Below are positions 41,024-50,343 of a stretch of 64,000 nt of DNA, piece after piece. The DNA lies in contig JALDYZ010000004.1 of NCBI GenBank assembly GCA_030028905.1, forward strand, positions 186,001-250,000, in the 5' to 3' direction. The position numbers and the translations under genes are program-made. The notes beneath the pieces were generated by a model. The model did not search any database, was not told the DNA's origin, and worked only from the letters and a program-made list of their open reading frames with translations. This stretch comes from Ferirhizobium litorale (GTDB taxonomy: Bacteria > Pseudomonadota > Alphaproteobacteria > Rhizobiales > Rhizobiaceae). The stretch's first letter is position 1. Every line of letters starts with the position of its first letter.

Positions 41024-42430
41024 TCAAGCACTTGTCGACAGGGACTTTTCCAGCATCGCAAAGATGCGCGGATCGGCGGACTGGGCGACGTTGAAGCGCA
41101 GGAAGCCGCCTGCGCCTTGAGATGCGCTGAAAACATTGCCCGGCGCAAGGATGATACCGTCCGAAAGCGCCTCGCGGGCGATGGTCGCGGCATCCAACCC
41201 CTCCGGCAGGCGGCACCACAGGAATATGCCGGCGCCGGGATCGATCCACGGCACGATGCCGATTGCCTTCAGGCGCTCGCTCGTCTGGCTCATCGCCCGC
41301 GAAAGCCGTTCGCGCAGGTCCTGCATGTGCCGGCGGTAGGAGCCATCCCGGAGTGTGGACAGCACCAGTTCGGCGGATAGACGCCCGCTGCCGAAACTGG
41401 CGGCGATCTTCAGGTCGACGAGTTGCTCGATCCAGTCGCTGCGCGCGGCGATGTAGCCGCAGCGCACCGCTGCCGACAGGCTCTTGGAAAAGCTGCCGAT
41501 GTGGATGACCCGCTCCAGCCCGTCGAAGGCCGCCAGCCGAGGCGCCGGGTCATGCTCGAAATCCACGAAGATGTCGTCCTCGATGATCGTCAGGCCGTGC
41601 TGCTCCGCAAGCTTCAGGATCCGGTGGGCGGTCACGGGCGAGAGCGTTGCTCCCGTCGGATTGTGGAGCGCCGAATTGGTGATGTAGAGACGCGGTGCAT
41701 GTTCGGCGAGCGCTTCCGCAAACAGCGCGACGTCAGGGCCCGCGGGCGTGTATGGCACGCCGACGACCTTCGCCCGGTGGGCCCTGAGCAACGCGTGAAA
41801 ATTGAAGTAGCACGGGTCGTCGACCAGCACCGTATCGCCGGGCTCGAGCAGGAAGCGGCAAAGGAGATCGATCGCCTGCGTTCCCGATTCGGTCAGGATG
41901 ATCTGGTCGGCGCCCGCCTCGATATGATGGTCGGCCATGCGCCGCGCCAGCAGCCGGCGCAGATCAAGGTTTCCACGCGGGCTGTCGTAGTCCGCAAGAA
42001 CGGCATCGTCGGCGCGCGACAGCGTCCGCAGCGCGCGACGAAGTCCGGCCTGCGGCATCCAGTCGGCAGGCAGCCAGCCGCAACCCGGAATCAGCATCGC
42101 CGGCGATGCTTCGAGCGACTGGCGCGACACCCAGAGCGGATCGATCTCGCGGTCGAGCCGCGGACCAATCTCCTTGAGTGCAAGCGGCAGCGTATGTCCG
42201 GCGACATAGAACCCGGATCCCGGTCGCGACCGGATCACACCGCTCGCGACCAGCCGCTCGAAGGCCTCGACCACCGTGGATTTCGACACGCGCATCGTTT
42301 CGGCGAAACGGCGAATGGACGGCAGTTTTTCGCCCGGGGCGAGCGTACGCGAGGTTATCCGCCGGCGGACCGCCTCCATCACCTCGTCCACCAGGGTTCC
42401 GCCGCCCGCGCGTGACGTTCTCTCATCCAT
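41024..42430 (-). CDS. MocR-type PLP-dependent transcriptional regulator
   Basis: 468-aa fusion of a GntR winged helix (about residues 10-78; LVDEVMEAVRRRITSRTL, KLPSIRRFAETMRVSKSTVVEAF) and a class I aminotransferase-like domain. The PLP lysine lies in HIGSFSKSLSAAVRCGYIAA, and ITNSALHNPTGATLSP and IIEDDIFVDFEH are typical. ATG 42430 is strongly supported by GGAGGGG 6 nt upstream. It is divergent from an EamA exporter, a common pairing in which MocR controls the transporter. The gene ends 3 bp from the convergent hybrid kinase. Confidence 0.93.
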   Translation of the reverse strand: MDERTSRAGGGTLVDEVMEAVRRRITSRTLAPGEKLPSIRRFAETMRVSKSTVVEAFERLVASGVIRSRPGSGFYVAGHTLPLALKEIGPRLDREIDPLWVSRQSLEASPAMLIPGCGWLPADWMPQAGLRRALRTLSRADDAVLADYDSPRGNLDLRRLLARRMADHHIEAGADQIILTESGTQAIDLLCRFLLEPGDTVLVDDPCYFNFHALLRAHRAKVVGVPYTPAGPDVALFAEALAEHAPRLYITNSALHNPTGATLSPVTAHRILKLAEQHGLTIIEDDIFVDFEHDPAPRLAAFDGLERVIHIGSFSKSLSAAVRCGYIAARSDWIEQLVDLKIAASFGSGRLSAELVLSTLRDGSYRRHMQDLRERLSRAMSQTSERLKAIGIVPWIDPGAGIFLWCRLPEGLDAATIAREALSDGIILAPGNVFSASQGAGGFLRFNVAQSADPRIFAMLEKSLSTSA

Positions 42431-42452
42431 CCGTACCCCTCCAATTACCAGT

Positions 42453-42470
42453 ACAGTTTGATCCAACTGT
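42453..42470. promoter_or_regulatory. Inverted-repeat operator between mocR and eamA
   Basis: ACAGTT (42453-42458) and AACTGT (42465-42470) are exact inverted repeats around tgatcc. The site is 23 bp upstream of the MocR gene and in the divergent promoter region, the expected position for a MocR operator. Confidence 0.5.
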
Positions 42471-42540
42471 CATGGAGTGTCCATGGAAGATCCGCACCCG
42501 TTCGGGCTTTGTCGTTCGGCGATACGAAAGGATGCTGCAA

Positions 42541-43449
42541 ATGGACAAGAAAACAGGCGGATGGCTAAGCGGATTTATCGGTATGCTGATCTTCAGCGGA
42601 TCGCTTCCAGCTACCCGTATCGCCGTCACGGATTTCGACCCGGTGTTTCTCACCGTGGCGCGGGCAGCGATCGCAGGCGTGCTTGCGCTTGCCATTCTCG
42701 CCGTCTTTCGCGAGCGGCGACCCGACCGCGCCGACAGCCTTTCACTCATTGTCGTCGCGCTCGGCGTGGTCGTTGGTTTTCCGTTGCTGACCGCACTGGC
42801 TCTCCAGCATGTCACCGCAGCGCACTCGATGGTCTTCATCGGCCTGTTGCCGCTGGCAACCGCTGCCTTCGGGGTGCTGCGCGGCGGCGAACGGCCCCAG
42901 CCGGCCTTCTGGATCTTCTCTTGCATCGGCAGCCTGCTGGTCGCGGGCTTTGCGCTCTACCAGGGCGGTGGCGGGTCGTTTGCCGGCGACCTGATGATGA
43001 CGGCGGCCATCATTGTCTGCGGCCTCGGCTATGCCGAAGGCGCCCGGCTTTCCCGAAGGCTCGGCGGTTGGCAGGTGATCTCCTGGGCGCTCGTGCTGTC
43101 GCTGCCGCTGACAGCCACGCTGGCCCTGATGACCATGCCGACGAGTTGGGAGGGCATCGGCGGTGCCGCCTGGGGCGGCCTCGCCTACGTCTCGCTGTTC
43201 AGCATGCTGATCGGCTTCTTCTTCTGGTATCGCGGGCTGGCCCTCGGCGGCATCGCCGCGATCGGGCAGTTGCAGCTTCTCCAGCCCTTTTTCGGCCTGA
43301 TCCTGGCCGCGGCACTGCTGCAGGAGCACGTCGGCTGGTCGATGCTGCTGGTGACGCTGAGCGTGGTCGCCTGCGTCGGCGGCGCCCGCAAGTTCGCCTC
43401 TCGGCCCGCGCCTACTGCTAGCGCGGTCTCAGCTTCATGTGGCGGTTGA
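42541..43449 (+). CDS. EamA/DMT family transporter
   Basis: 302-aa drug/metabolite transporter with ten predicted helices in two EamA repeats. The first begins WLSGFIGMLIFSGSLPATRIAV and the second around GDLMMTAAIIVCGLGYAEGARLSRRLGG (core LMMTAAIIVCGLGYAEGARL). It probably exports a metabolite such as an amino acid. ATG 42541 has AAAGGA 9 nt upstream; ATG 42532 is too close to that site. It is divergent from the MocR regulator and its 3' end overlaps the convergent aminohydrolase by 32 bp. Confidence 0.88.
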   Translation: MDKKTGGWLSGFIGMLIFSGSLPATRIAVTDFDPVFLTVARAAIAGVLALAILAVFRERRPDRADSLSLIVVALGVVVGFPLLTALALQHVTAAHSMVFIGLLPLATAAFGVLRGGERPQPAFWIFSCIGSLLVAGFALYQGGGGSFAGDLMMTAAIIVCGLGYAEGARLSRRLGGWQVISWALVLSLPLTATLALMTMPTSWEGIGGAAWGGLAYVSLFSMLIGFFFWYRGLALGGIAAIGQLQLLQPFFGLILAAALLQEHVGWSMLLVTLSVVACVGGARKFASRPAPTASAVSASCGG

Positions 43450-44245
43450 CGTCCTTGTAGAGCAGGTAGCGGAACCTGCCGGGGCCGCCGGCATAGCAGG
43501 CCTGCGGGCAGAAGGCGCGCAGCCACATGTAGTCGCCGGCTTCGACTTCGACCCAGTCCTGGTTGAGGCGATAGACCGCCTTGCCCTCGAGCACGTAGAG
43601 GCCATGCTCCATAACATGGGTTTCCGCAAACGGGATGACGGCTCCCGGTTCGAAGGTGACAATGGTGACATGCATGTCGTGTCGAAGGTCGGCCGGATCG
43701 ACGAAGCGGGTCGTCGCCCACTTGCCCTCGGTGCCGGGCATCGGTGAAGGCGCGATGTCAGCTTCGTTGACGAAGAAGGCCTTCGGCACCTCGAGCCCGT
43801 CGACGAATTCGTAGGCCTTGCGGACCCAATGGAACCGCACAGGTTTGTCCGACCTGTTGCGAACGGTCCAGCCGCATTCCGGCGGCAGAAAGGCGAAGCC
43901 GCCGGGCTGCATCACATGGTTTTGACCGTCGAGCGTGACGGTCAATACCCCCTCCACCACGAAGAGAGCGCCTTCGGCGCTGCGGTCGGGTTCCGGGCGG
44001 TCGCTACCGCCGCCCGGCAGAACCTCCATGATGTACTGGGAGAAGGTTTCGGCGAAGCCGGATAGCGGCCGCGACAAGACCCAAAGCCGAGTATCCTCCC
44101 AGAAAGGCAGGTAGCTGGTGACGATATCCATCATCACCCCCTTCGGGATCACCGCGTAAGATTCGGTGAAGACGGCCCGGTCCGTCAGGAGTTGGGTCTG
44201 TGCGGGCGCGCCCCCTTGAGGGGCGTAATAGCTGCGGCCTGTCAT
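43418..44245 (-). CDS. (S)-ureidoglycine aminohydrolase (bicupin)
   Basis: 275-aa double-cupin enzyme of the UGHY/AllE family, which releases ammonia from (S)-ureidoglycine in allantoin degradation. The Mn-binding cupin residues are seen in the second cupin: GAVIPFAETHVMEHGLYVLEGKAVYRL (core ETHVMEHGLYVLEGK). PPECGWTVRNRSDKPVRFHWVRKAYE (core FHWVRKAYE) and DYMWLRAFCPQACYAGGPG (core FCPQACYAGG) are family marks. ATG 44245 is chosen for its AAGGA site; in-frame Met at 44266 is the alternative. No other purine-degradation gene is nearby. Confidence 0.91.
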   Translation of the reverse strand: MTGRSYYAPQGGAPAQTQLLTDRAVFTESYAVIPKGVMMDIVTSYLPFWEDTRLWVLSRPLSGFAETFSQYIMEVLPGGGSDRPEPDRSAEGALFVVEGVLTVTLDGQNHVMQPGGFAFLPPECGWTVRNRSDKPVRFHWVRKAYEFVDGLEVPKAFFVNEADIAPSPMPGTEGKWATTRFVDPADLRHDMHVTIVTFEPGAVIPFAETHVMEHGLYVLEGKAVYRLNQDWVEVEAGDYMWLRAFCPQACYAGGPGRFRYLLYKDVNRHMKLRPR

Positions 44246-44327
44246 TTCTATTCCTTCATTCGCCATCATCGACCCCGTTCGCTGGGAAATTTCCACGCAT
44301 TTGAACTACAGCGGCCCGGTCAAAGCA

Positions 44328-44358
44328 AGGCATCGACCGACGGCATGCGCCGATGCCT
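44328..44358. repeat. 8-bp inverted repeat in the aminohydrolase/cyclase gap
   Basis: aggcatcg (44328-44335) and cgatgcct (44351-44358) are exact inverted repeats around a 15-nt spacer, in the 215-bp divergent gap. It could be an operator or a hairpin; nothing else is recognisable in the gap. Confidence 0.35.
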
Positions 44359-44460
44359 GACGATAGTGGGGAATCTGCAGGGAAATTCCTGTCGACCTGC
44401 AAGCGAAATGGACACCACCGGCGGCTGTTGATAGTCTCTCGATTCCAAGGGGATCAGCCC

Positions 44461-46269
44461 ATGAAGAGGCGATTGACAGCAATCCTGGATGCAGACGTCG
44501 TCGGCTACAGCCGGCTGATGGAGATTGACGAGACGGGTACCCTATACGCACTCAGGGCCCACAGGACCGAGCTCGTCGCGCCGGCAATCGCCAGGCATCA
44601 TGGCCGCATCGTCAAACTGATCGGCGACGGCACGATGGCCGAATTCGCCAGCGTCATCGACGCGGTCACCTGCGCCATGGCGATCCAGAAGGCGATGCTC
44701 CGCCGGAATGAAGGCGTCGAGCAGAGCCGCCGCATCGATTTCCGGATCGGCATCCATCTTGGCGACGTCATGGTCGAGGATGACGATATCTATGGCGAAG
44801 GCGTCAACGTCGCCGCCCGCCTGCAGCAGCTCGCCCCGCCAGGCGGCATCTGCATGTCGCAGCAGGTGCAAGATCAGATGGGCTCGAAGCTGAAACTGGA
44901 TGCGGCGGATCTCGGCGACAGGAAGCTCAGGAACATCAAGCGTCCCGTACACGTCTGGCAATGGACTCCCGACGGCTCGCACAAGACGTCCGCACGCAGG
45001 GTTTCCCAAGGCGAGGACCCTGCCATGGAGCAGGTGAGGCCCTCGCTCGCGGTCTTGCCTTTCCTCAATGTGTCGGGTGCAGTCGCGGACGAGAACTTCT
45101 GCGACGGCTTCACCGAAGAGATCATCGCAACACTGGCGCGCTGCCGCTGGTTGCGTGTAGCCGCCCGCAATTCCTCGTTTACCTACAAAGGGCGATCGGT
45201 GGATGTGCGCAAGGCTGCGGAGGAGCTCGGTGTGAAGTATGTTCTCGAGGGCAGCGTCAGGCGCGCAGGCGACCGGGTCAGGGTGACGGTGCAATTGTTA
45301 AAGGGCACCGACGGCACACACCTGTGGTCAGAGCGCTACGATCACGAATACGATGACGTCTTTGCCATCCAGGACAGGGTTGCCGCCGAGATCTCGGGCA
45401 CTGTTGAGCCGGAACTGGCCATCATCGAATTTGCGGCGCTGCGCGGACGCAACGCATCAGAAATGGGTGCCTGGGAATCCTATCTGAAGGGCCTCTGGCA
45501 TCTCTACCGCTTTGCACCGGATCACCTCGAAACAGCCAGGCAGTTGTTCGAGCGCGCCATCGAACTGGACCCCGACTTCGCCCAAGCCCATGCCCGGCTA
45601 GCCTATGTGCACATACAGCTCGGGTGGTATGGCCCTCTGGAGGAACGGGCCGACCGGGCCCGTGCAGCCGTCGAACTCGCCAGCAAGGCGATCGTTCTCG
45701 ACGGTCGCGAACCGGCGGCGCACATGGCGCTCGGGCGGGCCTTGGCGCTCTCGGGCGAGCCGTTGAACGGCATCGCTCATATTCACAACGCACTGAAGCT
45801 CGATCCAAGCTTCGCGCAAGCGCATTTCGCGCTCGGCCAGCTCCTCTGCTACGTGCAAAGGACAGAGGAAGGCATTGCCGAGATCAGCGCGGCCATCCGG
45901 CTGAGCCCGCGCGACCCGCATCTATGGACTTTCTACAACATGCTGGCGGTCGCTTACTACCAGACCGGCCGTATGGACGAGGTGGTGGCGAACGCCCGCG
46001 CGGCGCTGCGCCAGCCGAACGTGACCTTCTGGCCGGCCATGGTGCTGGCTGCGGCCCTCGCGCGGCAAGGCAGGATCGCCGAAGCCCGCGCGGCCATGCT
46101 GGAACTCCTGCGCTTTCGCCCCGGCATGACACTCGAGGATGCGCGCGGCGAGTTCTCCTGGGGGAATTTCTCGATCATGCCCCATTCGTTCGTAGACCAG
46201 TTCATCGAGGATCTCGCCAAGTCGGGAATCCCGGCAAAGCCACAAAGCCGGGAAGCGGTGAGCTGCTGA
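44461..46269 (+). CDS. Class III adenylate/guanylate cyclase with TolB-like and TPR regions
   Basis: 602-aa soluble protein. The N-terminal cyclase domain spans about residues 1-170. Metal-binding Asp are present in ILDADVVGYSRLM and KLIGDGTMAEF, and the transition-state Asn/Arg in YGEGVNVAARLQ, so catalysis is plausible. A middle region (about 195-320; SLAVLPFLNVSG, FCDGFTEEIIATLARC, YVLEGSVRRAGDRVRV) matches the TolB-N-like module common in rhizobial cyclases. The C-terminal third carries TPR repeats (ATARQLFERAIELDPDFAQAHARLAYV-like; core FERAIELDPDFAQAHARLA). AGGGGAT precedes ATG 44461. Rhizobia carry many such cyclases; the input signal is unknown. Confidence 0.92.
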   Translation: MKRRLTAILDADVVGYSRLMEIDETGTLYALRAHRTELVAPAIARHHGRIVKLIGDGTMAEFASVIDAVTCAMAIQKAMLRRNEGVEQSRRIDFRIGIHLGDVMVEDDDIYGEGVNVAARLQQLAPPGGICMSQQVQDQMGSKLKLDAADLGDRKLRNIKRPVHVWQWTPDGSHKTSARRVSQGEDPAMEQVRPSLAVLPFLNVSGAVADENFCDGFTEEIIATLARCRWLRVAARNSSFTYKGRSVDVRKAAEELGVKYVLEGSVRRAGDRVRVTVQLLKGTDGTHLWSERYDHEYDDVFAIQDRVAAEISGTVEPELAIIEFAALRGRNASEMGAWESYLKGLWHLYRFAPDHLETARQLFERAIELDPDFAQAHARLAYVHIQLGWYGPLEERADRARAAVELASKAIVLDGREPAAHMALGRALALSGEPLNGIAHIHNALKLDPSFAQAHFALGQLLCYVQRTEEGIAEISAAIRLSPRDPHLWTFYNMLAVAYYQTGRMDEVVANARAALRQPNVTFWPAMVLAAALARQGRIAEARAAMLELLRFRPGMTLEDARGEFSWGNFSIMPHSFVDQFIEDLAKSGIPAKPQSREAVSC

Positions 46270-46325
46270 ATCAGAGGTTTTGCGCCGCGCACCTCTATTC
46301 GGATCGGACTGGCTTCCCTTAAAGC

Positions 46326-46802
46326 CTACATTTTTTCACCGGGCAGTTGGCTGGCTTGCCTCACCCATGCGCCCAACTGCGTCTCGTCGAACCGGTCGTC
46401 CTCGTGGATATGGTAGTAGCGCGTTTCCTTGGTCCTCGACTCTTCGGGCGGCATCGGGTGCAACGAGGTGCCACGGAAGAAGGCCACCTTGATGTATTTG
46501 GTGAAGCAATGGATGCTGAGGAACCAGCCTTGCCCCTCAATTCCGTAGAATGGCGAGTTCCATTTGACCGCCTTGTGAACGCCCGGGACTGTGCGCATGA
46601 TGAGTTCGTCCAGCCGACGGCCGATGTCGCTTTTCCAGCCCGGCATTGCCGCAATGTAGGCCTGCACCGGCGCGTCACCCTCACCTTTCGGGATCTGGGG
46701 ATTACCGCCTGAGAGCAACTTTGGTTTGGCGTTGTCAGGGGTGGGTCGGCGCGGCGATGACCCGGATGTTTTCTCGGGCTTTTTCGGGATACCGTTGGCC
46801 AT
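46326..46802 (-). CDS. DUF1801 domain-containing protein
   Basis: 158-aa YdhG-like protein. The N-terminal 40 residues are Lys/Pro-rich and probably disordered. The DUF1801 fold follows (PVQAYIAAMPGWKSDIGRRLDELI core, VKWNSPFYGIEGQGWFLS, KVAFFRGTSLHPMPP). GGAG lies 11 nt before ATG 46802. The function is unknown; iron-chaperone-like frataxin fold similarity is recorded for some relatives. Confidence 0.85.
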   Translation of the reverse strand: MANGIPKKPEKTSGSSPRRPTPDNAKPKLLSGGNPQIPKGEGDAPVQAYIAAMPGWKSDIGRRLDELIMRTVPGVHKAVKWNSPFYGIEGQGWFLSIHCFTKYIKVAFFRGTSLHPMPPEESRTKETRYYHIHEDDRFDETQLGAWVRQASQLPGEKM

Positions 46803-46869
46803 TTGGCTCGCTCCGCTGATGGTGAGGACAGGCCCCGAGAGGCCTGCCTTGCTGTTCAACGATGACCGA

Positions 46870-49080
46870 CTATGCAGCCTTCTTCACGGTGTATGGATCA
46901 AACCTGCCGTAGAAGGTGTCGCCCTTGGCCGCCATATCGAGAAGCAGCGGCGTCGGCTTGAAGTGGTCGCCGTAGGAGGCGGCAAGTTTTTCGCAGAGCG
47001 CCACGAAATTCTTCACGCCCATGCCGTCGATGTAGGAGAGCGTTCCTCCGGTGAACGGCGCGAAGCCGAAGCCGAGGATCGATCCGACATCGGCCTCGCG
47101 CGGGTCGGTCACGATGCCTTCCTCGATGGTTCGCGCAGCTTCGAGCGCGATGGTGACGAGCAGGCGCTGCTTCAGCACCTCGACATCGACCTCGTCGGCC
47201 CTCTTCTGCGGATAGAAGTCCTTGAGACCCGGCCAGACGTACTTCTTCGCCGGCTTGGCCGGGTACTCGTAGAAGCCCCGGCCGTTCTTGCGGCCGCGTC
47301 GATCAAGTTCGTCCACCATCCTGTCGATCAGCACCATGTGACGCGGATCGACCGCTTTTTCACCGAGGTCGGCGACGGTCGCCCGGAGGATCTTCTGGCT
47401 GAGGTCGACAGCGACTTCATCGTTCAGCGACAGCGGGCCGACCGGCATGCCGGCCATCTTGGCGGCATTCTCGATCATCACCGCCGGAACGCCCTCGATC
47501 AGCATGTCATAGGCTTCGTGGATGTAGCGGAAGACGCAGCGGTTGACATAGAAGCCGCGGGTGTCGTTGACGACGATCGGCGTCTTCTTGATGGCCGCGA
47601 CATAGTCGAGCGCGGTCGCCAGCGCCTTGTCACCGGTTTCCTTGCCGAGGATCACTTCGGTCAGCATCATCTTCTCGACCGGCGAGAAGAAGTGGATGCC
47701 GATGAACTGGGCAGGGCGTTTCGAATTCTTCGCAAGGCCCGAAATCGGCAACGTCGAGGTGTTGGACGCGAAGATAGCGCCTTCCTGAAGCACCGCCTCG
47801 ACCGCCTCGATCACCGCCTTCTTGACCTCGCGATCCTCGAACACCGCCTCGACGACAAGATTTGCATCCTTCAGATCGGCATAGTCGGCCGAGGGTGTGA
47901 TGAGGTCGAGCAGTTTTGTCGCCTCCTCCTGCGTAAGCCTCCCCTTGCCGATCGAATCCTTCACCAGGCTTTCCGAATGGGCCTTGCCCTTGGTGGCGGC
48001 TTCAAGGTCACGGTCTATGAGGGTGACCGGAATGCCGGCGGCGGCGGTGACATAGGCAATGGCGGCGCCCATGAAACCGGCGCCGACGACACCCACCTTC
48101 TTCAACTCCGACTTCGGAATCCCGGCGGGGCGGCGGGCCCCTTTGCCGAGTTCCTGCATCGAGACGAAGAGAGAGCGGATCATCGAGAACGCTTCGGTGG
48201 TCTGGACGATCTCGGTGAAATAGCGTTGTTCGATCTTCAGACCGGTGTCGAACGGCACCTGCAGCCCCTCGTAGACGCATTTGAGGATAGCGAGGGCTGC
48301 CGGATAGTTGCCATGGGTCTCGCGGCGCAGGATCGCCGGAGCCGCCGGCCAGAGCTGGGCGGAGGCCGGCGTCCAGATGCCGCCACCCGGCGCCTTGAAC
48401 CCCTTTTCGTCCCAGGGGGCGACCGGTTTCAGACCGTCCTTGATCATCTGCTTGGCCGTCTCGACCAATGTCTCGGGGGCGACCACCTGATGGACGAGGC
48501 CCATTGCCTTGGCGCGCGAGGCCGTCAGCGACTGACCGGTCGTCATCATCTGAAGCGCAGACTGGGCATCGGTCAGGCGCGCGACGCGCTGCGTGCCGCC
48601 GGCACCGGGGAAAATGCCGACCTTGACCTCGGGCAACGCCAGCTTGACGCTCTTGGCGTTGGAGGCAACGCGGCCGTGACAGGCAAGCGCCAGTTCGAAG
48701 GCACCGCCCATGCAGGTACCGTTGATCGCAGCGACCCACGGCTTGCCGCAGGTCTCGATCTTGCGCCACAGCCAGCTCATGCGGCCTGAGGCGTCGAAGA
48801 GCTTCTGCACCGCATTGGCCGGATCCTTCGCCTTTTCCTCGGCGATCATGGCAAACATGCCCTTGATCATGGTGAGGTCGGCGCCGCCGGAGAAGGACGA
48901 CTTGCCGGAGGTGAAGACCACGCCCTTGACGGCGGCGGCGGTGACGGCAGCATCGACGATCGCCTCGATCTCGTCCATCACCTCCATGGTGAAGACGTTC
49001 ATAGACTTGTCCGGCATATCCCAGGTGACGAGGGCAATGCCGTCGGCGTCGGTTTCGACGGTGAAGTTCTTGTAGGTCAT
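46870..49080 (-). CDS. Bifunctional enoyl-CoA hydratase/3-hydroxyacyl-CoA dehydrogenase (FadB/FadJ type)
   Basis: 736-aa multifunctional beta-oxidation enzyme. The crotonase domain (about residues 1-200) has the oxyanion region [12 protein letters not shown] and [28 protein letters not shown] with catalytic Glu. The NAD-binding dehydrogenase begins with [21 protein letters not shown] (about 335), and the catalytic [16 protein letters not shown] His follows. The C-terminal domain shows [15 protein letters not shown] and [18 protein letters not shown] 49080 (MTYKNFTVE) follows GGAGAAGAG. It lies 20 nt downstream of the thiolase gene and forms an operon with it and the acyl-CoA dehydrogenase. 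Confidence 0.95.
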   Translation of the reverse strand: MTYKNFTVETDADGIALVTWDMPDKSMNVFTMEVMDEIEAIVDAAVTAAAVKGVVFTSGKSSFSGGADLTMIKGMFAMIAEEKAKDPANAVQKLFDASGRMSWLWRKIETCGKPWVAAINGTCMGGAFELALACHGRVASNAKSVKLALPEVKVGIFPGAGGTQRVARLTDAQSALQMMTTGQSLTASRAKAMGLVHQVVAPETLVETAKQMIKDGLKPVAPWDEKGFKAPGGGIWTPASAQLWPAAPAILRRETHGNYPAALAILKCVYEGLQVPFDTGLKIEQRYFTEIVQTTEAFSMIRSLFVSMQELGKGARRPAGIPKSELKKVGVVGAGFMGAAIAYVTAAAGIPVTLIDRDLEAATKGKAHSESLVKDSIGKGRLTQEEATKLLDLITPSADYADLKDANLVVEAVFEDREVKKAVIEAVEAVLQEGAIFASNTSTLPISGLAKNSKRPAQFIGIHFFSPVEKMMLTEVILGKETGDKALATALDYVAAIKKTPIVVNDTRGFYVNRCVFRYIHEAYDMLIEGVPAVMIENAAKMAGMPVGPLSLNDEVAVDLSQKILRATVADLGEKAVDPRHMVLIDRMVDELDRRGRKNGRGFYEYPAKPAKKYVWPGLKDFYPQKRADEVDVEVLKQRLLVTIALEAARTIEEGIVTDPREADVGSILGFGFAPFTGGTLSYIDGMGVKNFVALCEKLAASYGDHFKPTPLLLDMAAKGDTFYGRFDPYTVKKAA

Positions 49081-49099
49081 TTTCTCTTCTCCCAAAACC

Positions 49100-50308
49100 T
49101 TATACGCGCTCGATGATCGTGGCCGTGCCCATGCCGGCGCCGATGCAGAGCGTGACGAGCGCGGTGTTGAGGTCGCGCCGCTCCAGCTCGTCGAGCACGG
49201 TGCCGAGGATCATGGCGCCGGTGGCCCCGAGCGGGTGGCCCATGGCAATCGCCCCGCCATTGACGTTGATCTGGTCATGCGGGATCTCGAAGGCTTGGCA
49301 GTAGCGCAGTACCACGGCGGCAAAGGCTTCGTTCAACTCAAAGAGATCGATGTCGGAGAGCTTCATGCCGGTGCGGGCAAGCAGCTTTTCAGTGACGTCG
49401 ACGGGGCCAGTCAACATCAGCGCCGGATCGGAGCCGATATTGGCGAAGGCCTTGATACGGCCACGCGGCTTCATGCCCATGCTCTCGCCGCCAGCCTTCG
49501 AGCCGAGCAGCACGGCGGCTGCGCCATCAACGATGCCCGACGAATTGCCGGCGTGGTGGACGTAGTTGATCCGCTCGATTTCCGGATGGGCGTCGACGGC
49601 GACGGCCTCGAAGCCGCCCATCTCGCCCGGCATCTGGAAGGAGGGGTTGAGAGCCGCCAGCGCCTGCATGTCGGTGCCGGGGCGCATATGTTCGTCATGA
49701 TCGAGGATCACGAGACCGTTCTGGTCCTTCACCGGCACGACCGAGTTCTTGAAGTAGCCGTTCTTCCAGGCATGCGCAGCACGCTTCTGGCTTTCCACCG
49801 CGTAGGCGTCGACGTCGTCGCGGGAAAAGCCGTACTTGGTGGCGATCAGATCGGCTGACACGCCCTGGGGCATGAAATAGGCCGGGAAGTTGACCGACGG
49901 ATCCATGAACCAGGAGCCTCCGGACATGCCAAGACCGACGCGCGACATGCTCTCGATGCCGCCGGCAATCACGATATCATCGGCCCCCTGGGCGATCTTG
50001 GCAGCGCCGAAATTGACGGCATCGAGACCCGAGGCGCAAAAGCGGGAGATCTGCATGCCTGGGGCGCGCGTCGAGTAGCCGGCCTCGAAGGCCGCCGCCT
50101 TCGGGATCACCGAGCCGGCGTCCATCACCGGATCGACACAGCCCATGATGATGTCGTCGACGGTGGTGGTGTCCAGTCCGTTGCGGTCGCGCACGGCCTC
50201 GAGCACCTTGGCGGCGAGGCGCACCGACGGCACCTCGTGCAGGCTGCCATCCTTCTTGCCACGGCCGCGCGGGGTGCGCACGTGATCGTATATGAATACT
50301 TCGGTCAT
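49100..50308 (-). CDS. Acetyl-CoA acyltransferase (thiolase, FadA type)
   Basis: 402-aa thiolase completing each beta-oxidation cycle. Catalytic Cys is in [21 protein letters not shown] (core [11 protein letters not shown]), the His in [18 protein letters not shown] (core [15 protein letters not shown]) and the second Cys in [17 protein letters not shown] (core CIGAGMGTA). GGGAGAAG precedes two adjacent ATG codons (50311 and 50308); I prefer 50308 for spacing. Located between the acyl-CoA dehydrogenase and FadB/J genes, all on the minus strand. Confidence 0.95.
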   Translation of the reverse strand: MTEVFIYDHVRTPRGRGKKDGSLHEVPSVRLAAKVLEAVRDRNGLDTTTVDDIIMGCVDPVMDAGSVIPKAAAFEAGYSTRAPGMQISRFCASGLDAVNFGAAKIAQGADDIVIAGGIESMSRVGLGMSGGSWFMDPSVNFPAYFMPQGVSADLIATKYGFSRDDVDAYAVESQKRAAHAWKNGYFKNSVVPVKDQNGLVILDHDEHMRPGTDMQALAALNPSFQMPGEMGGFEAVAVDAHPEIERINYVHHAGNSSGIVDGAAAVLLGSKAGGESMGMKPRGRIKAFANIGSDPALMLTGPVDVTEKLLARTGMKLSDIDLFELNEAFAAVVLRYCQAFEIPHDQINVNGGAIAMGHPLGATGAMILGTVLDELERRDLNTALVTLCIGAGMGTATIIERV

Positions 50309-50343
50309 CATCTCTTCTCCCTGTCGGCGCGAACGCCGCTATC

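Noticed and set aside
46726-48789. A 687-codon open frame antisense to the FadB/J gene
   Set aside because: The opposite strand encodes an unmistakable beta-oxidation enzyme with a ribosome site. The antisense translation is Arg/His/Asp-rich without family motifs, as expected from GC-rich codon bias.
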